Of a stretch of DNA of 12,469 nucleotides, positions 12,423-12,469 are shown piece after piece. Below the pieces are notes generated by a model. That model made no database searches and had not been told where the DNA came from. It was given only the letters and a program-made list of their open reading frames with translations. The position numbers and the translations under genes were made by a program. Within the stretch, counting starts at the first letter, position 1. The number at the start of each line of letters is the position of its first letter. This DNA is from an uncultured Oscillospiraceae bacterium (GTDB lineage: Bacteria; Bacillota; Clostridia; Oscillospirales; Oscillospiraceae), in assembly GCA_934659445.1 (NCBI GenBank), contig CAKUHV010000044.1, forward strand, positions 1 through 12,469. The letters are read 5' to 3'.

Positions 12423-12469
12423 AGCAGCTCCTCCAGCAGGGCCAGCACCGCCCCCATCAGGGGCAGTGC
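12419..12469 (-). CDS. spoIIIAD: Stage III sporulation protein AD, C-terminal fragment (cut by window edge)
   Basis: The last 16 codons and TGA of an open frame read ALPLMGAVLALLEELL on the minus strand, a hydrophobic helix like the C-terminal end of SpoIIIAD. Its TGA overlaps the spoIIIAE GTG by four bases, and operon order (AD before AE) supports the name. The remainder lies beyond the right edge, so identity rests mainly on context. Confidence 0.8.
   Translation of the reverse strand, partial: ALPLMGAVLALLEELL

Overview
The window looks like chromosome from a high-GC, endospore-forming Bacillota of the Clostridia, probably an Oscillospiraceae relative of Flavonifractor, Lawsonibacter or Oscillibacter. 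This is inferred from the spoIIIA sporulation operon, the GC-rich Clostridia-like proteins, strong AGGAGG ribosome binding sites and sigma-A promoters with 17-bp spacers. No rRNA, tRNA, CRISPR array, phage gene or intact insertion sequence was found. Coding density is high and nearly every gene gap contains a promoter or a perfect hairpin.

Left part (1-5771): an anchored polysaccharide deacetylase (-) is divergent from a GNAT acetyltransferase (+), each with its own promoter. The acetyltransferase converges on a SunS-like glycosyltransferase with TPR-like repeats (-). Just upstream of the glycosyltransferase, on the same strand, is a collagen-like protein with 35 uninterrupted Gly-X-Y triplets, resembling exosporium filament proteins. 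Its promoter region carries a sigma-K-like site back to back with the promoter of glpK (+). glpK is followed by a small unrecognised gene with a TTG start.

Middle (5767-8836): a 142-bp MITE-like element with perfect 13-bp inverted ends and a 10-bp target duplication sits across the stop codon of the small gene. Reading leftward on the minus strand there follow an Asp23/Gls24 protein, a YlmC/YmxH PRC-barrel protein, rpsB (S2) and tsf (EF-Ts). rpsB and tsf are separated by a strong intrinsic terminator.

Right part (8884-12469): uridine kinase (+) converges on the spoIIIA operon (-), of which the last codons of spoIIIAD and complete spoIIIAE, AF, AG and AH are present. AD/AE, AE/AF and AF/AG overlap by 4 bases each. 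These proteins belong to the mother-cell side of the forespore feeding-tube channel.

The most notable observations are the complete palindromic mobile element with target duplication, the collagen-like protein/glycosyltransferase pair as a candidate spore-surface glycosylation module, and a glycerol kinase with Gln where related Gram-positive enzymes carry the PTS-phosphorylated His.
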